Shown here in pieces: positions 44,244 to 52,376 of a stretch of 64,000 nucleotides of DNA (positions are counted from its first letter, which is position 1; the number at the start of each line of letters is the position of its first letter). Where the stretch lies: contig JAHBTL010000009.1 of assembly GCA_019638615.1 (NCBI GenBank), forward strand, positions 157,800 to 221,799, written 5' to 3'. The notes beneath the pieces were generated by a model. That model was not told the DNA's origin and did not search any database. It was given only the letters and a program-made list of their open reading frames with translations. The stretch is from Chitinophagaceae bacterium. GTDB lineage: Bacteria; Bacteroidota; Bacteroidia; Chitinophagales; Chitinophagaceae. The position numbers and the translations under genes are program-made.

Positions 44244-47207
44244 ATGATGATCCGTTATTTCTTATTCTTTTTTTGCAGCGTAATAATATACGCTTGCCAG
44301 CCGGCGCCTGTATCTCCTTTTAGCCATTCAGCTATTGAAGCGCTTGCTACTTTCGAGATAGCGGAGGGATTTAAAATTGAATTGATGGCAAGTGAACCAC
44401 TTGTTCGCGACCCTTGTGATATGATGATAGATGAATATGGGCGCCTGTATGTAGTAGAGATGTCTGGTGTTCCTTTGAATAAATCAAATGCAGGTAAGAT
44501 CGTACTGCTGTCAGATAGAGATGGTGATGGCAGGATGGATTCAAGTACTGTATTTGCCGATTCCCTGATCATGCCTTCGGGAATTATGCGTTGGAAAAAA
44601 GGAGTAATGGTTACCGACCCTCCAAACCTGTATTACCTGGAAGACACAGATCAGGATGGTATAGCTGATGTAAAAGAAATTATGCTCTCCGGCTTTGATA
44701 CTTCCAATCTGGAAGCGAATGTCAATAACCCCGAGTATGCATTGGATAACTGGATTTACATGGCGGCGCTTCCTATCCGTGGCAAAAGTAAGATCCATTT
44801 TGCAGGCGATACAGTTGGTGTAAATATCCTGGAAAGCTCATTAAGATTCCGGCCGGATACGAGGCAATTGGAACCCTTATCCGGGCAGTCTCAGTTCGGT
44901 CATACTTTTGACGAATGGGGCCATCATCTGATGGTAAGCAGTGGAAACCATATATATCAGTCGGTAATGCCATTCCGTTATTTACAACGAAACCCCGATA
45001 TGGTCATACCCAGGTCAACAGAAACGCTGGCTGATCATATAGATGTTTTTCCGATCACTAAAAATCCCGAATATCAAATGCTCACGGATGTAGGCGTGTT
45101 TACTTCCGCCTGTGGTCTGACCGCTTATCTCGGGGGAGCATTTCCGGAAGAATACAATAAGAATGTCACTTTTGTTTGTGAGCCGGTAAGCAATATCGTA
45201 CATGCAGATTATCATATACCCAATGGAGTGACTTCCATAGCAAAGCGGATGCAGGAACGAAAGGAATTCCTGGCATCAACAGATCCTTATTCAAGGCTGG
45301 TTAACCTGTATATTGGTCCGGATGGTTCATTATACGTGCTGGATTTTTACAGGCAGATCATCGAAGGCCCTGAGTATATGGCAAAGGAAGTACTGGATAC
45401 GGTGGATCTCTATAACGGGGTAGATAAAGGAAGGATTTACCGTATAAGCGCTAAAAATGCGGGCCCGCCGGAATGGACCAAAGGGCTGCAGTTGGGGGAT
45501 GCTTCGGATGAACAACTGGTAGAAAAATTAGCAGATAAAAATATATGGTGGAGAATGAATGCACAAAGGCTCCTGGTAGACCGCCAGGGCAACGGGGCGA
45601 TACCTGCCCTGAAAGAAATGGCAAAGAATGGTCGTTCTTCTCCGGGTAAACTTCATGCTTTATGGACCCTGGAAGGAAAACAGCAGCTTACTTCAGATAT
45701 TATTGAGTTTGCCTTAAATGATTCCTCTGCAGGCATAAGGGAAAATGCTGTCAGGCTGGCTGAGATGCATTTACATGCCGACAGTGGTTTGGTTGCTTCT
45801 TTGTTAAAGCTCCAAAACGATGCTGCCCCGGGAGTGAGATTTCAATTGCTTTTAACCTTAGGATATATTTCTATGCCGGAAGTGAATAAAGTGAGGGAGC
45901 AATTGCTTTTTAAAGACATCAATGATCAATGGATGCAGATAGCGGCTTTAAGCGCTTCTTCCTCTCAATCGGCCGGGTTACTGAATGCTGTTCTGTCCGT
46001 ATTTGATCCGGCAAATAAGGCACATGCATCATTGATACAACGTTTGAGCGCTATACTGGGAACGAGTCAGCCCGTAGGAGTGATCGAGGAACTTATTAAA
46101 AAAGCTACTGTTGTTTCAGGGAAGCAGGATGAGCAATGGAAGGCGCCTGTGCTGGAAGGGTTGGCGCAGGGTCTTAAAAGCAGGAAGTCCCTGCCTGCCG
46201 GGTTAGTACGGAACCGCTCTCTGCTCATTCAAAGTTGCCTGGAAAATCCTTCTACTCCAATCAGGAAATCCTGTTTGCAGATATTACAGGTCATGGGGCT
46301 TCCTGAAGCATCACAAATATTACCTGCTGCACAAAAGGCAATTCAGCTGGCAGCAAATGTTCAGTTACCTGAAGAGCAGCGATCGTGCGCAATAGATTTA
46401 ATTGGCTGGCTGGATCCCGTGCGCCATGCTTCTTTTTTGAAAAGCCTGGTGAATCCACGGGAACCATTCCAGGTTCAATCGTCCGCTCTCAATGCGTTAA
46501 AGCAGATACCAGGCATTGATATTTGCGTTTATTTTCTTGCAAAATGGACTTCTTTATCTCCCGGTATGCAAAGTGCCGTAATAAATGCATGCATGATGAC
46601 AGATGAGAGAATCCGGTTGTTGCTGGATGCGGTTGAATCCGGTAAAATGAATATAAGCGATATCAATTGGGGACAAAGCGTTCGTCTCAGATCCCTGGGT
46701 AACCTGGCGCTTCGTGAACGGGCAAGAGCACTTTTTTCCGCAAAAAATAACGTGTCAAAAAGTATAGTACAGGAATATCAATTGGCCCTGGAAACAACAG
46801 GAGATGCCGAAAAAGGCAGGACCCTGTTTCAGGTACATTGCGCTGTATGCCATCAGGTAGGAGGGAAGCTGGGCAGGCCGTATGGTCCTGACCTGGGAAC
46901 AGTGCATGCGTGGCCGCCGGCAGATATTATGACCAATATACTGGATCCCAACCGGTCTATTGCCAATGGATATAATTCCTGGGAAGTTGTTTTGAATACC
47001 GGTGAGTCTTTTCAGGGGATCATTTCGGCAGAAACTCCTACAGCCATTACAATGACTGATGCAAATGGACAAGCAAAAGATATTGCAAGACAGGATATAA
47101 AAACATTACAGTCGTTGGGAATTTCTGCCATGCCAGAGAGATGGGAAGAAAAAATCAGTAAGTCGCAGATGGCCGATCTGCTCGCCTTTCTTAAAAAGGG
47201 AGGATGA
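44244..47207 (+). CDS. PVC-type cytochrome c lipoprotein (membrane-bound dehydrogenase type)
   Basis: 987 residues; a second in-frame ATG follows at once. Lipobox IYAC (Cys18). Beta-propeller at about 35-400 with FKIELMASEPLVRDPCDMMI, D-x-D-x-D-G loops (DRDGDGRMD, DTDQDGIAD) and GPDGSLYVLDFYRQIIEGPE. HEAT-like helices at about 410-840. Class I cytochrome c with CAVCH at 866-870 and a C-terminal PVC-type heme module (GRPYGPDLGTVHAW; a YNSWEVVLNTGESFQGII segment). Unlike the protein at 10889 it lacks the SGNH-like N-domain. It is probably a surface or periplasmic dehydrogenase passing electrons via its heme; it starts right after the DegT gene stop. Confidence 0.88.
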   Translation: MMIRYFLFFFCSVIIYACQPAPVSPFSHSAIEALATFEIAEGFKIELMASEPLVRDPCDMMIDEYGRLYVVEMSGVPLNKSNAGKIVLLSDRDGDGRMDSSTVFADSLIMPSGIMRWKKGVMVTDPPNLYYLEDTDQDGIADVKEIMLSGFDTSNLEANVNNPEYALDNWIYMAALPIRGKSKIHFAGDTVGVNILESSLRFRPDTRQLEPLSGQSQFGHTFDEWGHHLMVSSGNHIYQSVMPFRYLQRNPDMVIPRSTETLADHIDVFPITKNPEYQMLTDVGVFTSACGLTAYLGGAFPEEYNKNVTFVCEPVSNIVHADYHIPNGVTSIAKRMQERKEFLASTDPYSRLVNLYIGPDGSLYVLDFYRQIIEGPEYMAKEVLDTVDLYNGVDKGRIYRISAKNAGPPEWTKGLQLGDASDEQLVEKLADKNIWWRMNAQRLLVDRQGNGAIPALKEMAKNGRSSPGKLHALWTLEGKQQLTSDIIEFALNDSSAGIRENAVRLAEMHLHADSGLVASLLKLQNDAAPGVRFQLLLTLGYISMPEVNKVREQLLFKDINDQWMQIAALSASSSQSAGLLNAVLSVFDPANKAHASLIQRLSAILGTSQPVGVIEELIKKATVVSGKQDEQWKAPVLEGLAQGLKSRKSLPAGLVRNRSLLIQSCLENPSTPIRKSCLQILQVMGLPEASQILPAAQKAIQLAANVQLPEEQRSCAIDLIGWLDPVRHASFLKSLVNPREPFQVQSSALNALKQIPGIDICVYFLAKWTSLSPGMQSAVINACMMTDERIRLLLDAVESGKMNISDINWGQSVRLRSLGNLALRERARALFSAKNNVSKSIVQEYQLALETTGDAEKGRTLFQVHCAVCHQVGGKLGRPYGPDLGTVHAWPPADIMTNILDPNRSIANGYNSWEVVLNTGESFQGIISAETPTAITMTDANGQAKDIARQDIKTLQSLGISAMPERWEEKISKSQMADLLAFLKKGG

Positions 47208-47245
47208 TACTTTGCCTTTGCATAAAATCTATAAAGTTCAAGAAC

Positions 47246-49093
47246 ATGAAAAGAATTGTATCACATTTTAAAGCTCATCCTGCTAAGCCTGTAATGTTAT
47301 TCTTTTTTTGCTGGTGCATCGTGCTGTTCTTTCCGGGCAATACTTTATTTGCTCAGCCAAACGGAATGGTATCTAAAGTGATGGAAGCAGGAGTTGCCAG
47401 TGTAGACATTACTCCTGACATTCCTGTTCGTATGGCCGGATATGCTTCCCGGAAAAGCAGGGGAGCGGATAGTATATTACACAGCTTGTCGGCTAAAGCG
47501 CTTGCATTAGGAAGTGACGGGCAGCACCCTTCGATATTGATTACAGTGGACTTGCTGTATATAACCTGGAGAATTACCCAACAGGTTTCAGACTTTCTTT
47601 CACAAGAAATGGGAATTGATCCGGCCCAGATCGTAATATGTGCTTCGCATACACATGGAGGCCCTGAACTATTTGCCAGCAATGTGCTGCAATACCGGGG
47701 TGATTACTTTTCCGATTCGCTGCTTGCTTTAAACCAGTTGATCCAGATTGCTGAATATACGGAAGCGCTTACGCAGAAATTGAAAAATGTTGCGGTCGCC
47801 GCATTAAAAAACAGGCGCCCTTCATTTGTTTCATGGGGGCAGGGGCAGGCATTATTTGCCGCTAACCGGAGGACAGAAAACGGGCCGGTGGATGTGGCAT
47901 TGCCCGTATTAAAAGTTACCGATACCGATGGTTCTGTAAGAGCTGTTTTTTTGAATTACGCCTGCCATGGAACCACGCTTGAGGGAAATACCTATAAAAT
48001 TCATGGAGACTGGATTGGAGAAGCACAAAAAATGATTGAGGCCCGCCATGCGGGTATGACCGCATTGATCGCGCTCGGATGTGCCGGAGATGCGAACCCC
48101 TCACCAAGAGGCAAGCTTGAGCATATTACGTTGCACGGTAAGGAAATTGCTGACAATGTAGACAAGTTGCTTACTGCCTCATTGGTTCCGCTGGCTGCTC
48201 CTCCGCTTGGTAAAATGAAATGGATCAAATTACCTTTCTCAAAATTGCCAACAGTGCCCGAATTGATCGGGTTGTCGAAAGATAAAACGGTGAAAGGTTA
48301 TAATGCCCGGCGTACACTGGAACGCGTTCTGAATGGGGAAGTTATTCCCGCGTCAGTGGATTATCCTGTGCAGGTATGGAGCTTCGATGATAAAATGGCA
48401 ATGGTAAACCTTGCAGGGGAAGTTGTAGTTGACTATTCTATACGGTTAAAGGATATGTATGGCGCTGAAAACCTTTGGGTCAACGGCTATTCAAATGATG
48501 TTCCCTGTTATATTGCTTCCCGCCGGGTAATAGGAGAGGGAGGATACGAAGGTGAAAGCAGCATGTACTGGTATAATAAACTGGCGCCATTGGCTCCGGA
48601 GGCTGAGGATATGATTGTAGGTGCTGTTAATGAATTAATGCCTGCAGTGTTCAGGGAGAAACGGCCGGTTGTCAATAACCAGGAGCTTGTTCAAAAAGGA
48701 GAGGATAATACTTACTATCTGTCTGCCTGGCAGGCCGGCACTATGGGGAAGAACATAAAGTATATGCCGGAATGGAAGGCGTTTGGTTGGTTTGATGTAG
48801 GGGATCAGGCAATGTGGAAAGTAGATATTATTGAACCAGGCTTGTACGATGTTTATTTTGAATGGTCGGTTTCGGATAAGGAAGCAGGCAAAAGCTTTTT
48901 GTTACAGGCTGGTAATAAAAAATTAAAAGGAAAAATAAGTCCGACCGGGTCGTGGTTTACCTATAAAACGAAAAAAGCAGGAACCATCCGTTTGTCTGCA
49001 GGAATACAGGAAATAGTTTTAAAATCCGGGTTACCCGCGGAAAAAGGACCTTTATTTGATTTGCGTGCGCTTACATTGGTGCCTGTAAAATAA
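47246..49093 (+). CDS. Neutral ceramidase-like amidohydrolase with C-terminal beta-sandwich
   Basis: 615 residues from the ATG at 47246, which gives a proper signal peptide (hydrophobic MLFFFCWCIVLFFPGNTLFA); an ATG at 47204 overlaps the upstream stop (ATGA) and is the alternative. Residues about 45-475 match the neutral/alkaline ceramidase N-domain: ASVDITPDIPVRMAGYASR, SHTHGGP (H135, H137), NYACHGTTLEG, IHGDWIGEA, GCAGDANPSPRG, and NGYSNDVPCYIASRRVIGEG. Residues about 485-615 form a carbohydrate-binding-like sandwich. Ceramidase-fold enzymes are zinc amidases; in glycan loci they may cleave N-acyl or amide groups. Its paralogue lies at 49669. Confidence 0.87.
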   Translation: MKRIVSHFKAHPAKPVMLFFFCWCIVLFFPGNTLFAQPNGMVSKVMEAGVASVDITPDIPVRMAGYASRKSRGADSILHSLSAKALALGSDGQHPSILITVDLLYITWRITQQVSDFLSQEMGIDPAQIVICASHTHGGPELFASNVLQYRGDYFSDSLLALNQLIQIAEYTEALTQKLKNVAVAALKNRRPSFVSWGQGQALFAANRRTENGPVDVALPVLKVTDTDGSVRAVFLNYACHGTTLEGNTYKIHGDWIGEAQKMIEARHAGMTALIALGCAGDANPSPRGKLEHITLHGKEIADNVDKLLTASLVPLAAPPLGKMKWIKLPFSKLPTVPELIGLSKDKTVKGYNARRTLERVLNGEVIPASVDYPVQVWSFDDKMAMVNLAGEVVVDYSIRLKDMYGAENLWVNGYSNDVPCYIASRRVIGEGGYEGESSMYWYNKLAPLAPEAEDMIVGAVNELMPAVFREKRPVVNNQELVQKGEDNTYYLSAWQAGTMGKNIKYMPEWKAFGWFDVGDQAMWKVDIIEPGLYDVYFEWSVSDKEAGKSFLLQAGNKKLKGKISPTGSWFTYKTKKAGTIRLSAGIQEIVLKSGLPAEKGPLFDLRALTLVPVK

Positions 49094-49301
49094 AATGAAT
49101 ATTGCCCTGGCAGCCACACTCGCTCGGGGGCTGACCAAAAAAGTCGTCATTGCGAGTTAACAATTAGGGGACTTAATCATTGAGCCGTGACAAGTTGTAT
49201 TCGTATTTTGCAGTTTTTGTATACGTCCTGGTTCGGAGAAAATATATCAGGATTCCGTTGCTGAGTTCACAGTAGTACCAAAGCTTAATCGATCCCGCTT
49301 T

Positions 49302-49496
49302 TTGCGGGACCCGAAATCGGCCGTAGTCCCAGCCTGCCGGCTGGCAGGGATTTCGGGCGGCTTTTTGGTTACTTTTTTCCGCAAAAAAGTAACAGAAAAA
49401 AGCAAAAGGTCTGTAATTGAAAGGAAGGTAGAATTTATACATCAACAAATTGAATTTTATGACCAATTGATAAACATCAAACTGAATAATATGTGA
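49302..49496 (+). other. Short conserved reading frame inside element C
   Basis: A TTG-started frame of 64 codons containing GGFLVTFFRKKVTEKSK... then ERKVEFIHQQIEFYDQLINI and ending at TGA (49494-49496). The homologous frame in element B (minus strand) differs by in-frame, largely conservative changes and has no internal stop. It could be a genuine tiny protein or the relic of a gene; the first 20 codons run through a GC-rich palindrome and are probably not coding. Confidence 0.35.
49370..49395. repeat. Perfect palindrome of the inner module (element C copy)
   Basis: GTTACTTTTTT-ccgc-AAAAAAGTAAC: an 11-bp perfect stem with a four-base loop. The same palindrome occurs in element B near 22387-22412. 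An adjacent CCTGCCGGCTGGCAGG palindrome within CCCGAAATC...GATTTCGGG makes a second large hairpin. Confidence 0.8.
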
Positions 49497-49668
49497 TTGG
49501 CATCCTGACCAAAGGTTGGGAGAAGCAATCTCAAATACTAAAACCGTTATCGCTCAATGAGATTGCTTCGGTCGTTCCTAGAATACGTTCAACGACCTTT
49601 TGGGTCAGTCCCCGACAATTTTAAATGCACCCGTAGCCACAGGCTGTTAAGACAATTAAATTTTTACA

Positions 49669-51012
49669 ATGAAAAAATATACCAGTCTTTTTTTTCTGCT
49701 CTTTGTATTATCGGTAATGCACATTCAGGCATCTGCACAGTCGCTGAAAGCAGGCATTGGAAGAAAAGTCATTACACCTACAGATCCTGCATGGCTCAAT
49801 GGCTACGCTTCACCCAAAAGGTTTAGCCCCGCCGAAGGCAAAGACCACGATCTGTGGGCCAAAGCCATCGTATTGGAGGATGCAGGAAAAAAACGTGTTG
49901 TAATTGTTACGACCGATGTGCTGGGATTGTCGCATGAGATATCGGAAGACGTTGGCCGGAAGGTAATGGAGAAATATGGTATACCCAGGTCGCAGGTATT
50001 GCTCAATTCTTCGCATACGCATTCAGGCCCTATGGTATGGCCCTCTGCCGGCATGTTTGATTATGATACTAAAAATATGATTGTTGTAGCCGAATATGCG
50101 CAAAAGTTGACCAATGATATTGTAGAAGCTGTTGGCAGCGCTATTGCAGTAATGCATCCCGTAAAGCTGGCGAGTGGTAACGGCAACGCAACGTTTGGCA
50201 TTAACAGGCGCAGCCCCGAAATTAAAATACGTCCTGTTGATCATGATGTGCCGGTGCTTACCATCAGCGATCTGCAGGGTAAGCTGGAAGCTGTTTTGTT
50301 TGGATACGCGTGTCACAATACTACGCTTGGCGGCGATTATATGAAGATCAACGGAGATTACGCCGGTTATGCCCAATTAGAGATGGAAGCAAGTTATCCG
50401 GGAATTACGGCGTTGTTTTTCCAGGGTTGTGCCGGCGATATAAATCCTGAACCCAGGGGCACGGTGGAACTTGCTGAGCAGCACGGAAAAACATTGTCTG
50501 CTGCAGTGCAAAAAGTGATCAATAATAGCATGACACCTGTAGATGGTTTGATCAGGGCGAATTTGATAGAAGTGCCTCTTGAGTTCCCGCCATTGGACGT
50601 GCAGCAATACCAACGCGAGATCCTGAGTGAAGATCAGTATCTCCAGCGCAGGGCTAAGTTAATGTTAAGCGCTTATAATAAAAGATGGGATGTTACAACC
50701 TATAAATATCCGATACAGGCGATCAGGTTTGGAAAGAGCCTGTCTATACTCGCAATGGCAGGAGAAACAGTGGTTGATTATTCGTTATGGGCAAAAAAGC
50801 AATACAGTAAAGAAAATCTTTTTGTGGCCGGCTATAGCAATGAAGTGATGTGTTATATACCTACCAAACGTATTATCGGAGAAGGCGGGTATGAACCTAA
50901 TTCAAGCATGATCTATTATGTAATGCCCGGCCCGTTTTCGGAAAATGTGGAAGAAAAGATATTAAAAGGCATTCAGGCTGTAATGAAAAACGTGGGCATA
51001 AAGCCCGAATAG
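49669..51012 (+). CDS. Neutral ceramidase-like amidohydrolase (single domain)
   Basis: 447 residues. Signal peptide MKKYTSLFFLLFVLSVMHIQ then ASAQ. The mature enzyme shows KAGIGRKVITPTDPAWLNGY, SSHTHSGP (H116, H118), GYACHNTTLGGDYMKINGDY, FFQGCAGDINPEPRG and VAGYSNEVMCYIPTKRIIGE, the same zinc-amidase set as the gene at 47246, but without a C-terminal binding module. It has probably arisen by duplication; element C now separates the two copies, so this gene may need its own promoter. Likely periplasmic; the substrate is unknown and need not be ceramide. Confidence 0.88.
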   Translation: MKKYTSLFFLLFVLSVMHIQASAQSLKAGIGRKVITPTDPAWLNGYASPKRFSPAEGKDHDLWAKAIVLEDAGKKRVVIVTTDVLGLSHEISEDVGRKVMEKYGIPRSQVLLNSSHTHSGPMVWPSAGMFDYDTKNMIVVAEYAQKLTNDIVEAVGSAIAVMHPVKLASGNGNATFGINRRSPEIKIRPVDHDVPVLTISDLQGKLEAVLFGYACHNTTLGGDYMKINGDYAGYAQLEMEASYPGITALFFQGCAGDINPEPRGTVELAEQHGKTLSAAVQKVINNSMTPVDGLIRANLIEVPLEFPPLDVQQYQREILSEDQYLQRRAKLMLSAYNKRWDVTTYKYPIQAIRFGKSLSILAMAGETVVDYSLWAKKQYSKENLFVAGYSNEVMCYIPTKRIIGEGGYEPNSSMIYYVMPGPFSENVEEKILKGIQAVMKNVGIKPE

Positions 51013-51090
51013 CCTGCAGTTTTATTTGTTTGCTATTGATCAGTGTATGGTTCAAAAGGCATGCCCGTTGATTCTTCCGTTGTGCCAGGT

Positions 51091-51426
51091 TCAGGTATTA
51101 TTTTTTTTGTAGATTTCCTCTACTTCTTTCATAAATGTATCAACCCTGGTGTCGGCATACGGACCAAACGCATCTACCAAAGTGCCCTTGATGCCATCGC
51201 GGGTTTCTATGGCGTATAAGATGGAGTTATCAGCAGGATCGCTGGCGCCTTCAAAGCGATAAAAATCTACCACTTTTATTTCTTCCGATGCGTATATCCT
51301 TTCACTTTTTAAGGAAACAAGTCCATTGGCAGTCGCTTTAAAATCTTCGGTATATCCTTCACTCACCAGTTTGTTCAACGAGAGCGCCATTGTTTTCATA
51401 TCTTCTGTGCTGGCATTACGTATCAT
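51091..51426 (-). CDS. Small conserved Bacteroidota protein (often mislabelled phosphoribosylpyrophosphate synthetase)
   Basis: 111 residues. The pattern LVSEGYTEDFKA, then DFYRFEGASDPADNSILYAI, then GIKGTLVDAFGPYAD and a C-terminal helix belongs to a small family frequent in Bacteroidota and named, without good reason, after PRPP synthetase. It has no PRPP-binding motif. Function is unknown; homologues occur among stress genes, and the neighbour is a PA2169-type protein. Confidence 0.75.
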   Translation of the reverse strand: MIRNASTEDMKTMALSLNKLVSEGYTEDFKATANGLVSLKSERIYASEEIKVVDFYRFEGASDPADNSILYAIETRDGIKGTLVDAFGPYADTRVDTFMKEVEEIYKKNNT

Positions 51427-51445
51427 ACATTTACTGTTTAGAGGT

Positions 51446-51486
51446 AAAAAAGAAAAAGGGAGATGTTACTTTTACATCATCTCCCT
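51446..51486 (-). terminator. Rho-independent terminator of the PA2169-type gene
   Basis: AGGGAGATG (51457-51465) and CATCTCCCT (51478-51486) form a perfect 9-bp stem. Read on the minus strand, it is followed by TTTTTCTTTTTT. It lies 13 bp past the stop at 51499. Confidence 0.88.
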
Positions 51487-51498
51487 ATATCGACCGTT

Positions 51499-51963
51499 TT
51501 AAGCAGGCTGAGCATCTCTCATGGCTTTGATCCGATCATGAGATTTCCTTAACTTATTTTTCTGCTCGGTTATCACGTGCCTTACATCCGCAGACAAACG
51601 GTTTTCTGAATCAGATTCCAATGCCGATTTATATGCTTTCTGTGCAGCATCTTCTCCATATTCGCATGCTTCAAGAATGGATTTCCTGTCATTGCCGCTA
51701 AAAGTGGCTTTTATATCCATCCACGCGCGGTATATTTTGCCACTTACTGTAGTGTTGTCTGTAGCAGCCCCGCCCTGGTTTATATACCGGTTCAGTTCAT
51801 TGGCATAAGTACGGCTTTCGGAAGCCATGCTATTGAAAATACTGCGTAAGTCCGCGTCAATCGCTGTTGTTTGGCCAGCTGCTTTTTCGTAGCCGGCAAC
51901 CCTGTCGTTGTTAATTTTAATCAGATCATTCAGCACTTCTACATTTTTTTCATTTGTTTTCAT
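51499..51963 (-). CDS. PA2169/DUF2383 family ferritin-like four-helix protein
   Basis: 154 residues, all helical. NEKNVEVLNDLIKINNDRVA and GYEKAA, then DLRSIFNSMASESRTYANEL, KIYRAWMDIKATFSGNDRKS and ILEACEYGEDAAQKAY form the DUF2383 pattern with E/H-type positions of a ferritin-like bundle. Family members are small general-stress proteins whose metal binding is not established. It ends in a strong terminator and stands apart from the 111-residue gene. Confidence 0.85.
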   Translation of the reverse strand: MKTNEKNVEVLNDLIKINNDRVAGYEKAAGQTTAIDADLRSIFNSMASESRTYANELNRYINQGGAATDNTTVSGKIYRAWMDIKATFSGNDRKSILEACEYGEDAAQKAYKSALESDSENRLSADVRHVITEQKNKLRKSHDRIKAMRDAQPA

Positions 51964-52376
51964 AATTGTAAGTTTTCGATGAAAAATAATTGGCTAACAA
52001 TGGCTTTAGTGTAGTGTTGGAATTTTAAAAAACGTACCAAAATCCCAATAGCTTTTAAAATTCAATGAAACCTGTAAAGAAGGGGCATGTAAATGCGGAT
52101 TGCGGGTAATATATTCTACAAACTTTATGGCAGCAACTTTGATGGTATACCAAAATTGTTTGTGCTCCTTTGCCGGGCTTGCCAAAAGTCCGTCATTGTG
52201 AGTACGATCTTTCTTTTGGTCGCCTTGTTCATTTTTTCTCATATAGCAGGAAGCGAGCTTACCACGTTTGTGCTGTTTCACACATGCATCGAAAAATAAG
52301 ATTTGAGATATTGTACTTTCTATCCCGAAAATATCCTACTTTGAAGTTATCTTTCAAATTTATAACCTATCGAAAG
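51964..52376. other. Divergent intergenic region
   Basis: 413 bp between two divergent starts. It contains a degenerate copy of the inverted-end repeat (52175-52226, separate entry). No gene is convincing: open frames here lack support, and the frame starting at 52170 runs through the repeat remnant. Confidence 0.5.
52175..52226. repeat. Degenerate short copy of the inverted-end repeat (element D)
   Basis: GGGCTTGCCAAAAGTCCGTC then ATTGTGAG, followed by TCTTTCTTTTGGTCGCC. The order matches the GGGGCTGACCAAAAAGGTCG, TCATTGCGAG and TTTTGGTC ends of elements A-C with several substitutions. Confidence 0.5.

Larger units (their letters stand above)
49127..49613. repeat. Compound intergenic repeat (element C) between two ceramidase-like genes
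   Basis: 487 bp. The left end is GGGGGCTGACC then AAAAAAGTCGTCATTGCGAG; the right end is GTTCAACGACCTTTTGGGTC then AGTCCCC, inverted to the left. Bases about 49507-49613 align with element A read on the minus strand (GGTTGGGAGAAGCAATC, then AAACCGTTATCG, then TTCAACGACCTTTTGGGTC). Bases about 49163-49495 are the inner module also found inverted in element B. It looks as if the module was inserted into an element A-like unit. Confidence 0.8.

Noticed and set aside
49173-49466. 97-codon minus-strand frame in element C
   Set aside because: The opposite frame, not this one, is preserved in the second copy, so it is taken as a shadow.
51091-51426. Assignment of the 111-residue protein as a PRPP synthetase
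   Set aside because: It is about one third of the needed length and lacks the PRPP-binding loop; the name is a database habit.
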